Positions 1 through 10,544 are shown, counted from the stretch's first letter. The stretch: DNA of 64,000 nucleotides from Chelativorans sp. YIM 93263 (GCF_028767125.1 NZ_JAKCWP010000010.1:1-64000), one strand, 5' to 3'. Notes: a model not told the origin generated them from the sequence alone. Numbers and translations are program-made.

Positions 1-3000
1 CAGTCGAACACCGGCTCGGCCAGGATCTCCACCGTGGCGGTGGCCTCCGCGCCCAGCCGCCGCCCGCTCACATCCGTGACGCTCGCCCGGTTCGTGTGCT
101 CGCCCGGCCCGGCCGTGCTCAACGCCTGCAACCGCAGCCGGATGTCGCGTTCGCCATTGCCCTCCAGAGACAGGCCCTCGAAGCGGATCTGACGTCCGGC
201 AACAACAGCCTCCACAGCCGCATCATCAATTGACGCCGAGCCCTCAACATAGCGGAAACCAGACGGCATCGTGTCGATCACCGTCAGCCCCTCCGCCAAC
301 GAACCGGCATTGTTCGTCACCCGGATCGTGAACGGCACCTGCTCACCCCGGCGGATCTGCCGGAGGTTTGCGATCTTGATGATCGAGATATCGCTTGCCG
401 CAAGCGGCAGCGACAGCACCGACACGCTTTCGTCGGACTCCACCATCGTGCCGGTCACTTGCGTGCCGTTGACATAGCCGATCGCCGTAGCCGTGTTCTC
501 CACGCCGTTGTCGAGACCGGCTCCATTATCGATGTCCATCTCCCCCAGAGAGTAGGTCGCAGTGAAGGTGCCTTCTTCTCCCGGAGCCAGGGTTAGATTC
601 TCCGGCTCGAAGTCCGAAAGATCGTTCTCGCCCTGGGCGCCACCGAAGAGCGGGCCCTCGTCCTGCGGCACGACATCGGAAACCGGCACGTTGCCCGTGT
701 TCGTCACGGTGAAGGTGTAGCGGATCAGATCGCCGGGGCTGGAGGCGCCGTCGCCATCCACGTCCTCGTACGCGCCGGCCTTGAACAAGCCGAGTGAAGG
801 ATCTTGCAAATCGATCACGACACACTGCCCGGGGTTGGCGCTGCAATCGGGCTCCGGCGTTCCATCCTCGTAGGCGACGTTTCTGACTTCGGTGACACCC
901 TCGGGGAGAGGGTCGGCCACCAAGACCTGGTAGACCACTTCCAGCGTGCCGCTCGCCGGAACGACGAGATCGTTCCACACCAGAGGATCGCCCGCGGAGT
1001 CCGGCTCCTGGCTACTCCCGCCCACAGTGGCGGAACCGGCGACATACTCGGTATTGTCGTCGATGTTGTCGGCCAAATCGAAAAGTGCGCCGGCCTCGGT
1101 CTCGTTCGTCAACGTGACCGTATATGTGAGGGTCTCGCCCGGCTCGGCGACATCGTCTTCCAGACCGTCCTCGTCCCTCAGTTCCTTGGAGGGTGCGGCC
1201 ACGCCCGGCGTACGCGTGCTGACGCAAGCGTCCGGAAAGGCATCGCAATCCAGGGTCGCCGCGTTGCGGATCTCCGTCACGCCATCGGGAAGCGGGTCGG
1301 CCACCGTGACCGAATAGACCACCTCAAGCGTGCCGTTTGCCGGAACGACGAGATCGTCCCACTCCAGGGGATCGCCTGCGGTGTCCGGCTCCCGCGGGCT
1401 TCCGCCCACCATCGCCGAGCCCGCCACGTAGGTCGTGTTGTCGTCGATGTTGTCGGGAAGGTCGTGAAGCGCGTCGACCGTACCCGAATTGGTGAGCATG
1501 ACCGTGTAGGTCAGCGTCTCGCCCGGCTCGGCCACATTGTCGACCAGCCCGTCCTCGCCCGTCAGGGCCTTGGACGGAACGGCCGCTCCCGGTGTTGGTG
1601 TGGTAACGCAGGCATCGGGATTGGCGCCGCAATCGTCGGTCGCGGCATTGCGGATCCCTGTCACGCCGTCGGGAAGCGGGTTAGCAACGATCACCTGATA
1701 GGTCACGTCGATGCTGCCGTTCGCCGGCACGACGATGTCGTCCCAAGTTAGTGGATCGGCGCCGACAGGCTCCTGGGCCGTGCCGCCGACGCTCGCCGAG
1801 CCGGCTACGTAGGTCGTGTTGTCGTCGATGTTGTCGGACAGGTCATGAAGCGTGCCGAAAGCGCTTGGATTGGTCAGCGTGACCGTATAGGTCAGCGTCT
1901 CGCCCGGCTCTGCCACATCATCTACCAGCCCATCCTCGCCCGTCAGTGCCTTGGACGGAACGGCCGTTGCCGGTGTCGGTGTGGTAACGCAAGCATCGGG
2001 ATTGGCGCCGCAATCGTCGGTCGCCGCGTTGCGGATCTCCGTCACACCGTCGGGGATCGGGTCGGCCACCTGAACGTCGTAGACCACCTCCAGCGTGCCA
2101 CCGGCGGGAACGACAAGATCGTACCACTCAATGGGATCGCCGTCCTGATCCGGCGCCTGCTGTGTTCCGCCCACCGTCGCCGAGTTTGGCACATAGGTCG
2201 TGTTGTCGTCGATGTTGTCGCGGAGGTCGTGAAGCGCGTCGACAGTACCCGGATTGGTGAGCGTGACCGTATAAGTCAGCGTCTCGCCCGGTTCGGCCAC
2301 GTCGTCGACCAGCCCGTCCTCGCCCGTCAGTTCCTTGGACGGAACAGCCGTTCCCGGCGTCGGTGTGGTCGTGCACGCATCCGGGAAACCAGCGCAATCG
2401 CTTGTCGCCGCGTTGTGGATCTCCGTCACGCTATCGGGGAGCGGGTTGTCCACGAGGACATTGTATTCAACCAGGACGGTCGTTCCCGCCGGAACATCTA
2501 CGTCAGTCCATTCCAGTGGATCGCCAGTGACATCCGGCTCCGTCGGATTCCCGTCCACCGCCGCCGTGCCCGCCACATAGGTGGTGTTGTCGTCTATGTT
2601 GTCGATGAGGTCGAACACGACGTCGAAACCTGCTGCGTTCTCGAGCGCCACCGTATAGGTCAGCGTCTCGCCCGGCTCGGCGACACCGTCGATTAGGCCA
2701 TCTTCGCCCGTCAGCGACTTCATGCGGTGGATGAGAGGGTAAATGTCCCCGTCCGTCGCCGTGTTGTTGGAAAGATCAGAATCGGGCGTTTCCGGCGGGC
2801 TCGTGACCGTGGCGGTGTTGATGAGCTCACCATCTGTACCCGCGGGAATATCGACGGTGTACGTGAACGTGACAAAGCCGCCGTCAACGAGGTCTACCGG
2901 CACGTCCTCTATGGCACCAGTGCCGTTGGCTTCCCCGCAGACGCCGCTCACGCCGTCGCCGATACACGTCCAACTCGCACCCGAGGCGGGGCCGGGAACG

Positions 3001-6000
3001 GCGTCGTTGACGAGCGCACCGGTCACGTCGATGGGGCCGTTGTTGCTGACGGTGATCGTGTAGATCGTCTGGTTGCCCGGATTGTACGTGTCGCTGCCGT
3101 TGGTCTTGGTAATCGCCAGGTCTGTCGGCTCGTTGTCGTCGTTGGTGACGGTACACACCGCGTCGTCGCCAACCGCGATGTCGATGATGTTGCCGGAGAC
3201 CGGCGCACCGCCATTGACGACGCAGCTGTAGTCGGAACCGGTATAGTCCGGCAGGGTGGTTTCGCTCAGGGTGTAGGTCCCGACCTCGACGGGCACGTTG
3301 GTGACGGAAGAGTCGCCGCTGACGCCGGAGAACGATGTCGGACCCGATGCTTCAAGCGTGAAATCGTCCGTGGTGGCCGTGCCCACGTCGTCATTGACGA
3401 CGGTCTTGGCGAGGGTAAGCGTCGGCAGGGCATCATCGTTCGTGATGGTGCAGACGGCGACCTGGCCGTTTGCAAGCGTGATCTCGTTGCCGGTGACAGG
3501 CGAGCCGCCATCGACCACGCAGCTATAGTCGCTGGCCGTGTAGCCCGGCTGGTTCGTCTCGCTCAGCGTGTAGGTGCCCGCCGATACCGCGGCATCCGTC
3601 ACGTCGGCACTGCCGCTGACGCCGGAAATGGTCACGGGCCCGTCGGCGGTGAGCGTGAAATCCGCCGTATCCGCCGTCCCGCCATCGTCGTTCGTCACCT
3701 GCTTCTCGAGCGTCAGGCGCGGGACGGAGACGTCGGTGTCCGTCGCCGTGTTGTTTGTGGTGTCCGGGTCCGGAACGTCGGCCGGGTTATCGACCGTCGC
3801 CGTGTTGACGAGATCGCCGGTGAAGTCATCCGGTACGCTCATCGTCAGGGTGAAGGTGACGGAACCGCCATCCGGCAGGCTCACGGGAACGTCGGTGATG
3901 GCGCCGGTGCCGTTCGCGGCGCCGCATGTGGCGCCGTTCACCGGGGTGTCGCAGGTCCACGTGACATCGGCGGCGGTGATGCCGGCGGGAAGCGGATCGT
4001 TCACCAGCGCGTTCTGAACCCCGAACGGACCGTTGTTCGACAGGACGATGGTGTATTCCACATCCGTGCCCGGCACGTAGGTTGTGCTGCCGTCGTCCTT
4101 GGTGATCTGCGTGTCGGCCGGGAACGTCATCGCCGTGTTGACACATTTGGCGCCGTCGTTGTTGTTGGAGCCCGGCAAGTTCGAGATCAGCGTCGCCTCG
4201 CCGGTGGTCAGGTTGAAGCGGTAGAAGCCGCCAGCGTTGTTAGCGCCGAAGACACCGTTGGTGCTGCCGAACATGGCGCCGAAGCTATTGGCAATGCCGG
4301 TGGTACCGGTCGACGCCGAAACCTGACCGGTCGACGGATTGATCGTATAAAGCGGGTTATCGCTCGACGCGGCTATCCAGAGGCGTCCGTCGTGCCAGGC
4401 TATATCATGGCCGTTGACGCTCCGGGTAAGCCCGACGGAGGTCCACGTCATGCTGGGTATGTCGATGGCATAGAGCGTCGCGCCGGACACTATATAGAAT
4501 GTGCCGTCGGGAGCGATCTCGCCCGTGTAGGGACTAACCGGCAGGGGATCGCCTGTCCCCTGTTCCGTCGGCACTCCCATCGTCGTCACGCTGCCATCAC
4601 TGCCGACGCGAAGCACTTGGCCGGCTGTCGTCCGGTCCATTGCATAGATGTAGTTGTCGTCCGGATTGTACCCCATGCCGTTGTAAGTGTAGGAGGAGGC
4701 ATCTCCCATGGGCGTAACGTCAAAGGGGTTCGACGAGGTGTCGAACTGGAAGAGCCGGGTCGGGGTGTGCTGCCCCAGATACATGGTTGCGTCGCAGGCG
4801 CCAAAATTCGGTTGCGCGGTGTCCGTATCCGCCGCGGTGTTGTTAGTCGTGTCGGGGTCAGGCACGTCGGCCGGGTTGGTGACCGTCGCCGTATTGGTGA
4901 GGTCGCCGGTGTAGCTGAACGGAACCTCGATGGTGAGTTCGAAGGTGACGGAGGCGCCGTCGGGCAGGTTGACGGCTATATCCTCGATGGGGCCCGTGCC
5001 GCTCGCCACGGAGCAGGTTGCGCCACCGGTAGCCGCACCGCAGGTCCACGTCGCTTCGGTGACGCCGGAAGGCAGCGCATCGTTGACCACCGCGTTCTGC
5101 ACGCCGAACGGACCCGCGTTGGATACAACGATCTCGTACGTTACCTGCCCGCCGTTGGCATAGTGATCCGAACTGTCGTCCTTGGTAATCTGCGTGTCGG
5201 CGGGCAGGGTTACCGCCGTGGTCGGGCATTTGGCGCCGTCGCCGCCGCCGGATGGACCATCGGAGATCAGCGTTGCCGCGCCCGTCGCCGTATCGAACCG
5301 GTAGAAGCCTCCAGTACTATTCGAACGACCAAAAATGCCGTTGCTGGCGCTGATCAACGATCCGAACCCAGCTGCGGGAACACCCGACGTCCCGACTGTG
5401 TTCACTGCCCCCGAGGCGGGATTCATCGTGACCAACAGGTCGTTGTCCAGATCGTGAGCGTAGATCAGCCCGTTGTGCCAGGCGATGTCTCCGTGACGGA
5501 CTGCTCGGTCAAGGTCAATAGCTGTCGCGACCCGCGTCGATACGTTGACGCGCCACATCCGGGTCGAACCTACATTGCCCGCGAGCCCATTGTGCTTGAG
5601 GTAGAGAAAGCCGTCCGTCCCGACTACACCCGAAGCGATCGCTGAGGTATAAGGAGATTGATTGATACTCCCCCCCCCGATAACGCCCATATCCCGCACG
5701 ACGCCATTGCTGTCGATGCGAACGAGGTGATGCCTGTTGTCGCCTGTGGCGTTCCAAACCGACGCGTAGATGAAGTTGGTGGTGGGATGATAGCCGATGC
5801 CGTTATAGCCGGGTGTGTCCTGCGAGCCGATGGTCGGATAGGTGAACGGGTTGGTGCTGGTATCGATACTGCGGAGCTGCGTCGGATTGTAGCCCATCGA
5901 CAGATACATGGTCGACGTACAGGCGGCGAAGGGGGTCTGCTGCGCATTTGCCGGCATCGTTGCGGACAGGACACCCGCGAGCGACACCAGGGTCGCTGCC

Positions 6001-6128
6001 CCGCCCAAAGTGAGGATGCGTCGCGCGGCGCGCAGTTTCCTTCGGGCTTCAACCGCCGTTGCCAGAGTGAGTTGAATGAATTTCTGCCGACGGTGTGCTA
6101 CCCGGCTGAGCAAAGCTGGCAGATGCAT
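1..6128 (-). CDS. Giant secreted DUF11-repeat surface protein (C-terminus outside window)
   Basis: The reading frame is open from ATG 6128 to the window edge (about 2042 codons, no stop), so the gene is cut by the window. A GAGGGGG Shine-Dalgarno lies about 6 nt before the ATG. A long basic N-region and hydrophobic stretch end in an Ala-x-Ala site near residue 62, giving a signal peptide. Order: module A, residues ~68-301 (TMYL, GIGY, FYRFD motifs, DUF6923-like); DUF11 ~308-430; a second copy of module A ~443-662; DUF11 ~669-793; two SpaA-like prealbumin folds ~800-998, each ending in TNDD; DUF11 ~1002-1128; five ~128-residue repeats ~1136-1765; two more DUF11-like domains to ~2042. DUF11 proteins are generally exported or cell-surface. 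Adhesion or biofilm is inference only, and no anchor is visible. Confidence 0.9.
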   Translation of the reverse strand, partial: MHLPALLSRVAHRRQKFIQLTLATAVEARRKLRAARRILTLGGAATLVSLAGVLSATMPANAQQTPFAACTSTMYLSMGYNPTQLRSIDTSTNPFTYPTIGSQDTPGYNGIGYHPTTNFIYASVWNATGDNRHHLVRIDSNGVVRDMGVIGGGSINQSPYTSAIASGVVGTDGFLYLKHNGLAGNVGSTRMWRVNVSTRVATAIDLDRAVRHGDIAWHNGLIYAHDLDNDLLVTMNPASGAVNTVGTSGVPAAGFGSLISASNGIFGRSNSTGGFYRFDTATGAATLISDGPSGGGDGAKCPTTAVTLPADTQITKDDSSDHYANGGQVTYEIVVSNAGPFGVQNAVVNDALPSGVTEATWTCGAATGGATCSVASGTGPIEDIAVNLPDGASVTFELTIEVPFSYTGDLTNTATVTNPADVPDPDTTNNTAADTDTAQPNFGACDATMYLGQHTPTRLFQFDTSSNPFDVTPMGDASSYTYNGMGYNPDDNYIYAMDRTTAGQVLRVGSDGSVTTMGVPTEQGTGDPLPVSPYTGEIAPDGTFYIVSGATLYAIDIPSMTWTSVGLTRSVNGHDIAWHDGRLWIAASSDNPLYTINPSTGQVSASTGTTGIANSFGAMFGSTNGVFGANNAGGFYRFNLTTGEATLISNLPGSNNNDGAKCVNTAMTFPADTQITKDDGSTTYVPGTDVEYTIVLSNNGPFGVQNALVNDPLPAGITAADVTWTCDTPVNGATCGAANGTGAITDVPVSLPDGGSVTFTLTMSVPDDFTGDLVNTATVDNPADVPDPDTTNNTATDTDVSVPRLTLEKQVTNDDGGTADTADFTLTADGPVTISGVSGSADVTDAAVSAGTYTLSETNQPGYTASDYSCVVDGGSPVTGNEITLANGQVAVCTITNDDALPTLTLAKTVVNDDVGTATTDDFTLEASGPTSFSGVSGDSSVTNVPVEVGTYTLSETTLPDYTGSDYSCVVNGGAPVSGNIIDIAVGDDAVCTVTNDDNEPTDLAITKTNGSDTYNPGNQTIYTITVSNNGPIDVTGALVNDAVPGPASGASWTCIGDGVSGVCGEANGTGAIEDVPVDLVDGGFVTFTYTVDIPAGTDGELINTATVTSPPETPDSDLSNNTATDGDIYPLIHRMKSLTGEDGLIDGVAEPGETLTYTVALENAAGFDVVFDLIDNIDDNTTYVAGTAAVDGNPTEPDVTGDPLEWTDVDVPAGTTVLVEYNVLVDNPLPDSVTEIHNAATSDCAGFPDACTTTPTPGTAVPSKELTGEDGLVDDVAEPGETLTYTVTLTNPGTVDALHDLRDNIDDNTTYVPNSATVGGTQQAPDQDGDPIEWYDLVVPAGGTLEVVYDVQVADPIPDGVTEIRNAATDDCGANPDACVTTPTPATAVPSKALTGEDGLVDDVAEPGETLTYTVTLTNPSAFGTLHDLSDNIDDNTTYVAGSASVGGTAQEPVGADPLTWDDIVVPANGSIDVTYQVIVANPLPDGVTGIRNAATDDCGANPDACVTTPTPGAAVPSKALTGEDGLVDNVAEPGETLTYTVMLTNSGTVDALHDLPDNIDDNTTYVAGSAMVGGSPREPDTAGDPLEWDDLVVPANGTLEVVYSVTVADPLPDGVTEIRNAATLDCDAFPDACVSTRTPGVAAPSKELRDEDGLEDDVAEPGETLTYTVTLTNETEAGALFDLADNIDDNTEYVAGSATVGGSSQEPDSAGDPLVWNDLVVPASGTLEVVYQVLVADPLPEGVTEVRNVAYEDGTPEPDCSANPGQCVVIDLQDPSLGLFKAGAYEDVDGDGASSPGDLIRYTFTVTNTGNVPVSDVVPQDEGPLFGGAQGENDLSDFEPENLTLAPGEEGTFTATYSLGEMDIDNGAGLDNGVENTATAIGYVNGTQVTGTMVESDESVSVLSLPLAASDISIIKIANLRQIRRGEQVPFTIRVTNNAGSLAEGLTVIDTMPSGFRYVEGSASIDDAAVEAVVAGRQIRFEGLSLEGNGERDIRLRLQALSTAGPGEHTNRASVTDVSGRRLGAEATATVEILAEPVFD
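830..2723 (-). repeat. Five tandem ~384-bp coding repeats
   Basis: Inside the giant surface gene the block encoding LTGEDGL..VAEPGETLTYTV recurs five times. The same core (ctcgcccgg on the plus strand) lies at 1134, 1518, 1899, 2283 and 2667, a period of 381-384 bp, i.e. 127-128 residues with the frame kept. Each unit also carries DNIDDNTTYVAGSA- and TEIRNAATDDC-like stretches. The similarity at DNA level makes unit gain or loss by recombination possible. Confidence 0.9.
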
Positions 6129-6656
6129 GAACGACCCCCTCAATCTGCGATCATCGGAGGGGGCCGCTTCCTGTGCTTCAAGCTGCACTACCGAAACATT
6201 GCAGTGAATTCTTCAATGAATCCAATGCGCTGCATCAATGCCTCGGCAGGAACAACCCCAAACAGATGATTCCGCCAGGGCAGGAAGACAGGAAATTCTG
6301 CAAGGGTCTTTCAGGAAGTTACTGATTTTTTCAAAATACTCAGCACTCACTCCAGAAAATTGCAGCTTTCTTGATGTCGTGGTTCGTATGTGTCAGTTCT
6401 GCCACAGGTTGTGGTCGCAATCGGTGTCGAATGTACTGGAGGAGAGGTGCCCTATACCGCCCGGAATGTATGAGGCCAGAACTCAGCGCCCCTTCGCGCC
6501 CGCCTCTGTCCTGCCGGGCATCCCTTACTCGAGGGAGATTGAGAGACGGACGTGGATGGCGGGTGATCGCGGCCAAGGACCACGCCAACGGCATGGCCTG
6601 TCTCGTTGCTGGCGCGGGCGAAATGAGGGGCGCCAATCGGCGTGTGATGCCGGCCG
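6129..6656. other. 528-bp intergenic region upstream of the surface protein
   Basis: No convincing gene on either strand. The stretch 6200-6400 is visibly more AT-rich than its surroundings, as expected for the promoter of the minus-strand surface gene. The only feature that can be pointed to is the ribosome binding site just before 6128. No terminator hairpin with a T-run was found after iolB. Confidence 0.6.
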
Positions 6657-7466
6657 TCAGGCGCTGTCGCGCTGGAAAATCCAGTCGTGGTCTGGGTGGT
6701 TCTGGAAGCGCCAGGCGCGGCGCGGGCCTGCCATGACATTGAGATAATACATCTCATAGCCATAGGGCGAGCCGCAGGGGTGATGCCCGCGCGGGACGAG
6801 CACGACATCGTGGTTGGAAACGGCCATCGTCTCGTCCAACTCACCGTCTTCGGTGAAGACCCGCTGAAAGCCGAAACCCTGCGCCGGGTTGAGGCGGTGA
6901 TAATAGGTTTCTTCCAGATAGGTCATCTCGGGATAGTTATCCTCATCGTGCCGATGCGGCGGATAGGACGACCAGTTGCCCTGGGGCGTGAAGACTTCGG
7001 TCACCAGCAGGCTGTCGGCGACGTCGCGCTCTTCCATGGCAATGGCATGGATATAGCGCGTGTTGGCGTCCTTGCCGCGCTCGGCAAGCGAAATGCCCGC
7101 GGGCCCGATCACCTGAGCATCATGCCCGCCCTCTCCCGGCGCGGAGCAGACGGCGAGCGTGCACTCCGTCGTCGCTTTCGCGGACCAGCGGGACCCGTTC
7201 GGGATATAGACCGCGTGCGGCGGCAGGCGCTCGAATACGTCCATGCGCTCGCCGAGTTCACCGAAGTCTTTCTCTTCCGCGGCAATTTCCGCCTTACCTT
7301 CGACCAGCACCAGAATGACCTCGCGGTCGCCAGTTTCCTCCGTGGCGGTCTCGCCCGGCTTCAGACGATAGAGGCTGAAACCCACATAGCCCCAGCCCGC
7401 CGATTTCGGCGTAATATCGTGGACCTTGCCGCCCGTGCCGGCGGGCTTGACCAGGAGGTTGGGCAT
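6657..7466 (-). CDS. iolB: 5-deoxy-glucuronate isomerase IolB
   Basis: 269 residues, the usual size for IolB, which converts 5-deoxy-D-glucuronate to 5-dehydro-2-deoxy-D-gluconate in cytosolic myo-inositol catabolism. The bicupin metal site is clear: PPHRHDEDNYPE near residue 170, then LEETYYHR, and RGHHPCGSPYGYEMYYLN near 230. GGGAGCGAG precedes the ATG by a few bases. It is the last gene of the minus-strand iolCDE-x-iolB run, separated from iolE by a small membrane-protein gene. Confidence 0.96.
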   Translation of the reverse strand: MPNLLVKPAGTGGKVHDITPKSAGWGYVGFSLYRLKPGETATEETGDREVILVLVEGKAEIAAEEKDFGELGERMDVFERLPPHAVYIPNGSRWSAKATTECTLAVCSAPGEGGHDAQVIGPAGISLAERGKDANTRYIHAIAMEERDVADSLLVTEVFTPQGNWSSYPPHRHDEDNYPEMTYLEETYYHRLNPAQGFGFQRVFTEDGELDETMAVSNHDVVLVPRGHHPCGSPYGYEMYYLNVMAGPRRAWRFQNHPDHDWIFQRDSA

Positions 7467-7478
7467 TTGTCTCGCTCC

Positions 7479-7691
7479 CTATTGCGTGTCGCTATCGGTG
7501 CCTGTGTCAGGCTTGTAGTCGAAGAGGAAAACCCAGGCGCAGTAAACGCCAAGGCCGGAAAAGAGCGCGCCCCAGAAGGGCTCGTCCATGGAAAATTCGA
7601 AGATGCCCCAGCCGAGACAAACCACGATGACAGCGACCCTCCGCCAGAGCGGACGGAAGAACGGATGATAAAGATCGAAGAGCTTATGCAT
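7479..7691 (-). CDS. Small two-helix membrane protein in the iol operon
   Basis: About 70 residues starting MHKLFDLYHPFFRPLW, followed by two hydrophobic helices (RVAVIVVCLGWGIFEF and WGALFSGLGVYCAWVFLF) and an acidic tail. An upstream in-frame ATG at 7760 exists, but the HPFFRPLW start at 7691 gives a compact inner-membrane protein, so it is preferred; no strong Shine-Dalgarno decides the case. It lies 12 bp before iolB and 130 bp after iolE and is probably co-transcribed. Function unknown; it may belong to a DUF3329-like group, but that is from memory. Confidence 0.7.
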   Translation of the reverse strand: MHKLFDLYHPFFRPLWRRVAVIVVCLGWGIFEFSMDEPFWGALFSGLGVYCAWVFLFDYKPDTGTDSDTQ

Positions 7692-7821
7692 CGTGCCACT
7701 ATAAAAGGCTGCAAAAGTGTTGCAATCGCTGGGACGGGTGACGACGGGAGAGCGCTTCATTGCCCGCTCCTTCCGACAGGACAGAGCGGGGCACGGAGGA
7801 GTGCCGCCCCTCTCACTTTGC

Positions 7822-8721
7822 CTAACCCCCCTCCAGCCCGGCTGAGTGCGCGGCCTCGCGCAGTGCCTTCAGTCCCATCGACTGGTATTTCACCGGGTCC
7901 GCCTTGAGCGGGTCCTGCTCGGCTTCGATGACAAGCCATCCCTTGTAGCCGTGCTCGGCCAGAACCTTCAGCACCGCCGAAAACTCAAGTGCACCCTCCG
8001 GATCGCCGGGAACGGTAAAGACACCGCGGCGCACCCCTTCAAGGAAGGAAAGGCCCTCCTCCTCCACCTGTCTGCGGATTTCGTGGCGCACATTCTTGGC
8101 ATGGAAGTGGCCCACCCGGCCCGCATAGGCGCGCGCCAGTGCCACCGGGTCGGCGCCGCCAAACCATGCGTGCCCGACATCGAGCAGCAGCTTCGTGGCC
8201 GGGCCCGTACCCATCATCAGGCGATCAATTTCTTCCCGCGTCTGCACGACGGTGCCCATGTGGTGGTGATAAACGAGGTCTATGCCTTGGCTCCCGCAAT
8301 ATTCGCCCAGGGCCTCGACCCCAGCGCAGAAGGCCGGCCATTCAGGCTCGGCCAGCACCGGCTTGTCCTTCAGCGGAACGGCATCGTTGCCGTGGATGGC
8401 GTTGGAGGTCTCGCAGACAATGCAGACCCTGCAGCCGTTCGCCTTCAGCCTTTCGAGATGCGGCTGGATCGCGCGCTTTTCGGTCTCCAGGTCGTTGACG
8501 AGCAGGTTGGTCGAGTGCCAGCCGGAGATGAAGACGAGGCCGTGCGCACCGAGCGCTTCTTTCAGCGCCTGCCCGTCGTCGGGCATTTTGTGGCCCTTCT
8601 CGATCCCATCGAAGCCGATCTCGGCCGCCTCGCGCAGGCACTGCTCCAGCGGGATATGCGCGCCGATCGAATGATCATCGTCATTCGACCAGGCGATTGG
8701 GTTGGTGCCGTAGCGGATCAT
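7822..8721 (-). CDS. iolE: Inosose dehydratase IolE
   Basis: Start ATG 8721 shares its A with the iolD stop (TGATG), so the two are translationally coupled; the product is 299 residues beginning [16 protein letters not shown]. IolE dehydrates 2-keto-myo-inositol to 3D-trihydroxycyclohexane-1,2-dione. It is an AP-endonuclease-2-type TIM barrel with metal and substrate motifs [30 protein letters not shown] and [10 protein letters not shown]. Length is normal for the family. The frame continues upstream, but those codons overlap iolD and are not used. Confidence 0.96.
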   Translation of the reverse strand: MIRYGTNPIAWSNDDDHSIGAHIPLEQCLREAAEIGFDGIEKGHKMPDDGQALKEALGAHGLVFISGWHSTNLLVNDLETEKRAIQPHLERLKANGCRVCIVCETSNAIHGNDAVPLKDKPVLAEPEWPAFCAGVEALGEYCGSQGIDLVYHHHMGTVVQTREEIDRLMMGTGPATKLLLDVGHAWFGGADPVALARAYAGRVGHFHAKNVRHEIRRQVEEEGLSFLEGVRRGVFTVPGDPEGALEFSAVLKVLAEHGYKGWLVIEAEQDPLKADPVKYQSMGLKALREAAHSAGLEGG

Positions 8722-10544
8722 CAGTTCCTCTTCTTCAGCGCGGCTTCGTACTTGTCGCGCGCGTTCTTCACCTCGGCGCGCTCGGACGTTTCCGGCACGG
8801 CGACATCCCACCAGTGCCCCCCGGCCTCCGTGGACGGGTAGGGATCGGTATCGATCACCACGACAAAGGGCCCATCGACCTCACGGGCCCTCGCCAGCGC
8901 GCCTTCCAGTTCGGCCACGGAACTCGCTTTCTCCGCATGCGCGCCCATGGAAGCGGCGTGGGCGACGAAGTCGATCTGGGAGGGATTTACGTGCTGGGCG
9001 TGGTCGAGCAGGTTGTTGAACTCGGCCCCACCGGTCGACATCTGCAGCCGGTTGATGCAGCCGAAGCCGCGGTTGTCGGTGATCACGACGGTGATCTTGA
9101 TGCCCATCATCACTGCCGTCGCCACCTCCGAGTTCATCATCATGTAGGAGCCGTCCCCGACCATCACGACCACGTCCCGGTCCGGCTCGGCCATCTTGAT
9201 GCCCATCCCGCCGGCGATCTCGTAACCCATGCAGGAGTAGCCGTATTCCATATGATAGGAGCCGGGGCGGCCGGCTTTCCAGAGCTTGTGCAGTTCGCCG
9301 GGCATGGTGCCGGCCGCGCACATGACCACGGTGTCATCAGTCGCGGCACGCTGCACCGCGCCGATCACCTGCATGTCGGTGGGCAGCGCGTTGGTGTCGG
9401 TCGGCGCGGCGGTCACCGCATCGGCGGCGGCGAACCACTCTTCCTTGAGCGAGGCGGGAGGCGGATCGAAGCGCTTGTCGCCCAGCGCGCGCCACAGCGC
9501 TTCAAGCCCGACGCAGGCATCCGCGCAAAGGGGTGTCGCACCATGCTTGACCGCGTCATAGGCGTTGACGTTGAGGCTGATGAGCTCGCGTCCTGGGCGT
9601 GAGAACAGCGACCACGAGCCGGTGGTGAAGTCCTGGAAGCGGGTGCCGACGCCGATAACCATGTCGGCCTCGGCGCAGCGGGCATTGGCGCTCGACGAGC
9701 CGGTGACGCCGACGGGGCCGAGATTGAGCGGGTGATCCCAGGGCAGTACCGATTTGCCCGCCTGGGTCTCCACCACCGGAATTTGATGCGTCTCGATGAA
9801 GAAACGGAACGCCTCGTGGGCGTCCGAATAGTGGACGCCGCCGCCCGCGACAATGACCGGTTTCTCCGCGGCGGCGATAAGTTTTGCTGCCTGCTCGACC
9901 TCAACCGGGTCGGGCTGCACGCGGCGCATCCGCCAGACTTGCCGCTCAAAGAAGCTTTCCGGCCAGTCATAGGCCTCCGCCTGCACGTCCTGGCAGAAGG
10001 CGAGCGTCACCGGCCCGCAATCGGCGGGATCCGTCATGGTGCGAAAGGCGCGGGGAAGCGCCGTCAGAAGCTGTTCGGGCCGCGTGATGCGGTCGAAGTA
10101 GCGCGAGACCGGGCGGAAGCAGTCATTGACGCTAATGGTGCCGTCGCCGAAATCCTCGACCTGCTGCAATACCGGGTCCGGACCGCGCCCGGCGAACACG
10201 TCTCCCGGCATCAGAAGCACGGGAAGACGGTTCACATGGGCGAGCGCAGCGGCGGTCACCATGTTGGTGGCGCCGGGGCCGATAGAGGAGGTCACGGCCA
10301 TGGCGCGGCGGCGGCGAAGCTGCTTCGCGTAGGCGATGGCCGCATGGGCCATGGATTGTTCGTTGTGGCCGCGATAAGTGGGCAGCTCCTCACGTACGGC
10401 ATGGAGGGCCTCGCCGAGGGCCGCCACATTGCCGTGGCCGAAGATCGCCCACACACCGGCGATGAAGGGCTCGCCGTCCTCGTTCATCTGGGCGGCGATA
10501 TAGCGCGTTGCAGCCTGGGCGGCGGTCAGCCTGATTGTCTTCAT
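8721..10544 (-). CDS. iolD: 3D-(3,5/4)-trihydroxycyclohexane-1,2-dione hydrolase IolD
   Basis: 607-residue thiamine-diphosphate enzyme that opens the ring in inositol catabolism. The activating glutamate sits in YRGHNEQ (E62). The C-terminal diphosphate/Mg site is [11 protein letters not shown] followed by [11 protein letters not shown] 10544 overlaps the iolC stop (ATGA) and is preceded by GGGAGG, and [10 protein letters not shown] is the usual IolD start. The order iolC-iolD-iolE with overlaps marks one operon. Confidence 0.97.
   Translation of the reverse strand: MKTIRLTAAQAATRYIAAQMNEDGEPFIAGVWAIFGHGNVAALGEALHAVREELPTYRGHNEQSMAHAAIAYAKQLRRRRAMAVTSSIGPGATNMVTAAALAHVNRLPVLLMPGDVFAGRGPDPVLQQVEDFGDGTISVNDCFRPVSRYFDRITRPEQLLTALPRAFRTMTDPADCGPVTLAFCQDVQAEAYDWPESFFERQVWRMRRVQPDPVEVEQAAKLIAAAEKPVIVAGGGVHYSDAHEAFRFFIETHQIPVVETQAGKSVLPWDHPLNLGPVGVTGSSSANARCAEADMVIGVGTRFQDFTTGSWSLFSRPGRELISLNVNAYDAVKHGATPLCADACVGLEALWRALGDKRFDPPPASLKEEWFAAADAVTAAPTDTNALPTDMQVIGAVQRAATDDTVVMCAAGTMPGELHKLWKAGRPGSYHMEYGYSCMGYEIAGGMGIKMAEPDRDVVVMVGDGSYMMMNSEVATAVMMGIKITVVITDNRGFGCINRLQMSTGGAEFNNLLDHAQHVNPSQIDFVAHAASMGAHAEKASSVAELEGALARAREVDGPFVVVIDTDPYPSTEAGGHWWDVAVPETSERAEVKNARDKYEAALKKRN

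Noticed and set aside
2727-5645. A 972-codon open frame on the plus strand, and shorter ones at 804-1751 and 1845-2696
   Set aside because: They are antisense to the repeat-rich surface gene, low-complexity (Arg, Gly, Val, Asp) and match no family; GC-rich third positions and repeats keep the frame open.
8700-9602. Open frames on the plus strand opposite iolD and iolE
   Set aside because: They are mirror frames of strongly supported genes, with His/Arg-rich low-complexity translations.
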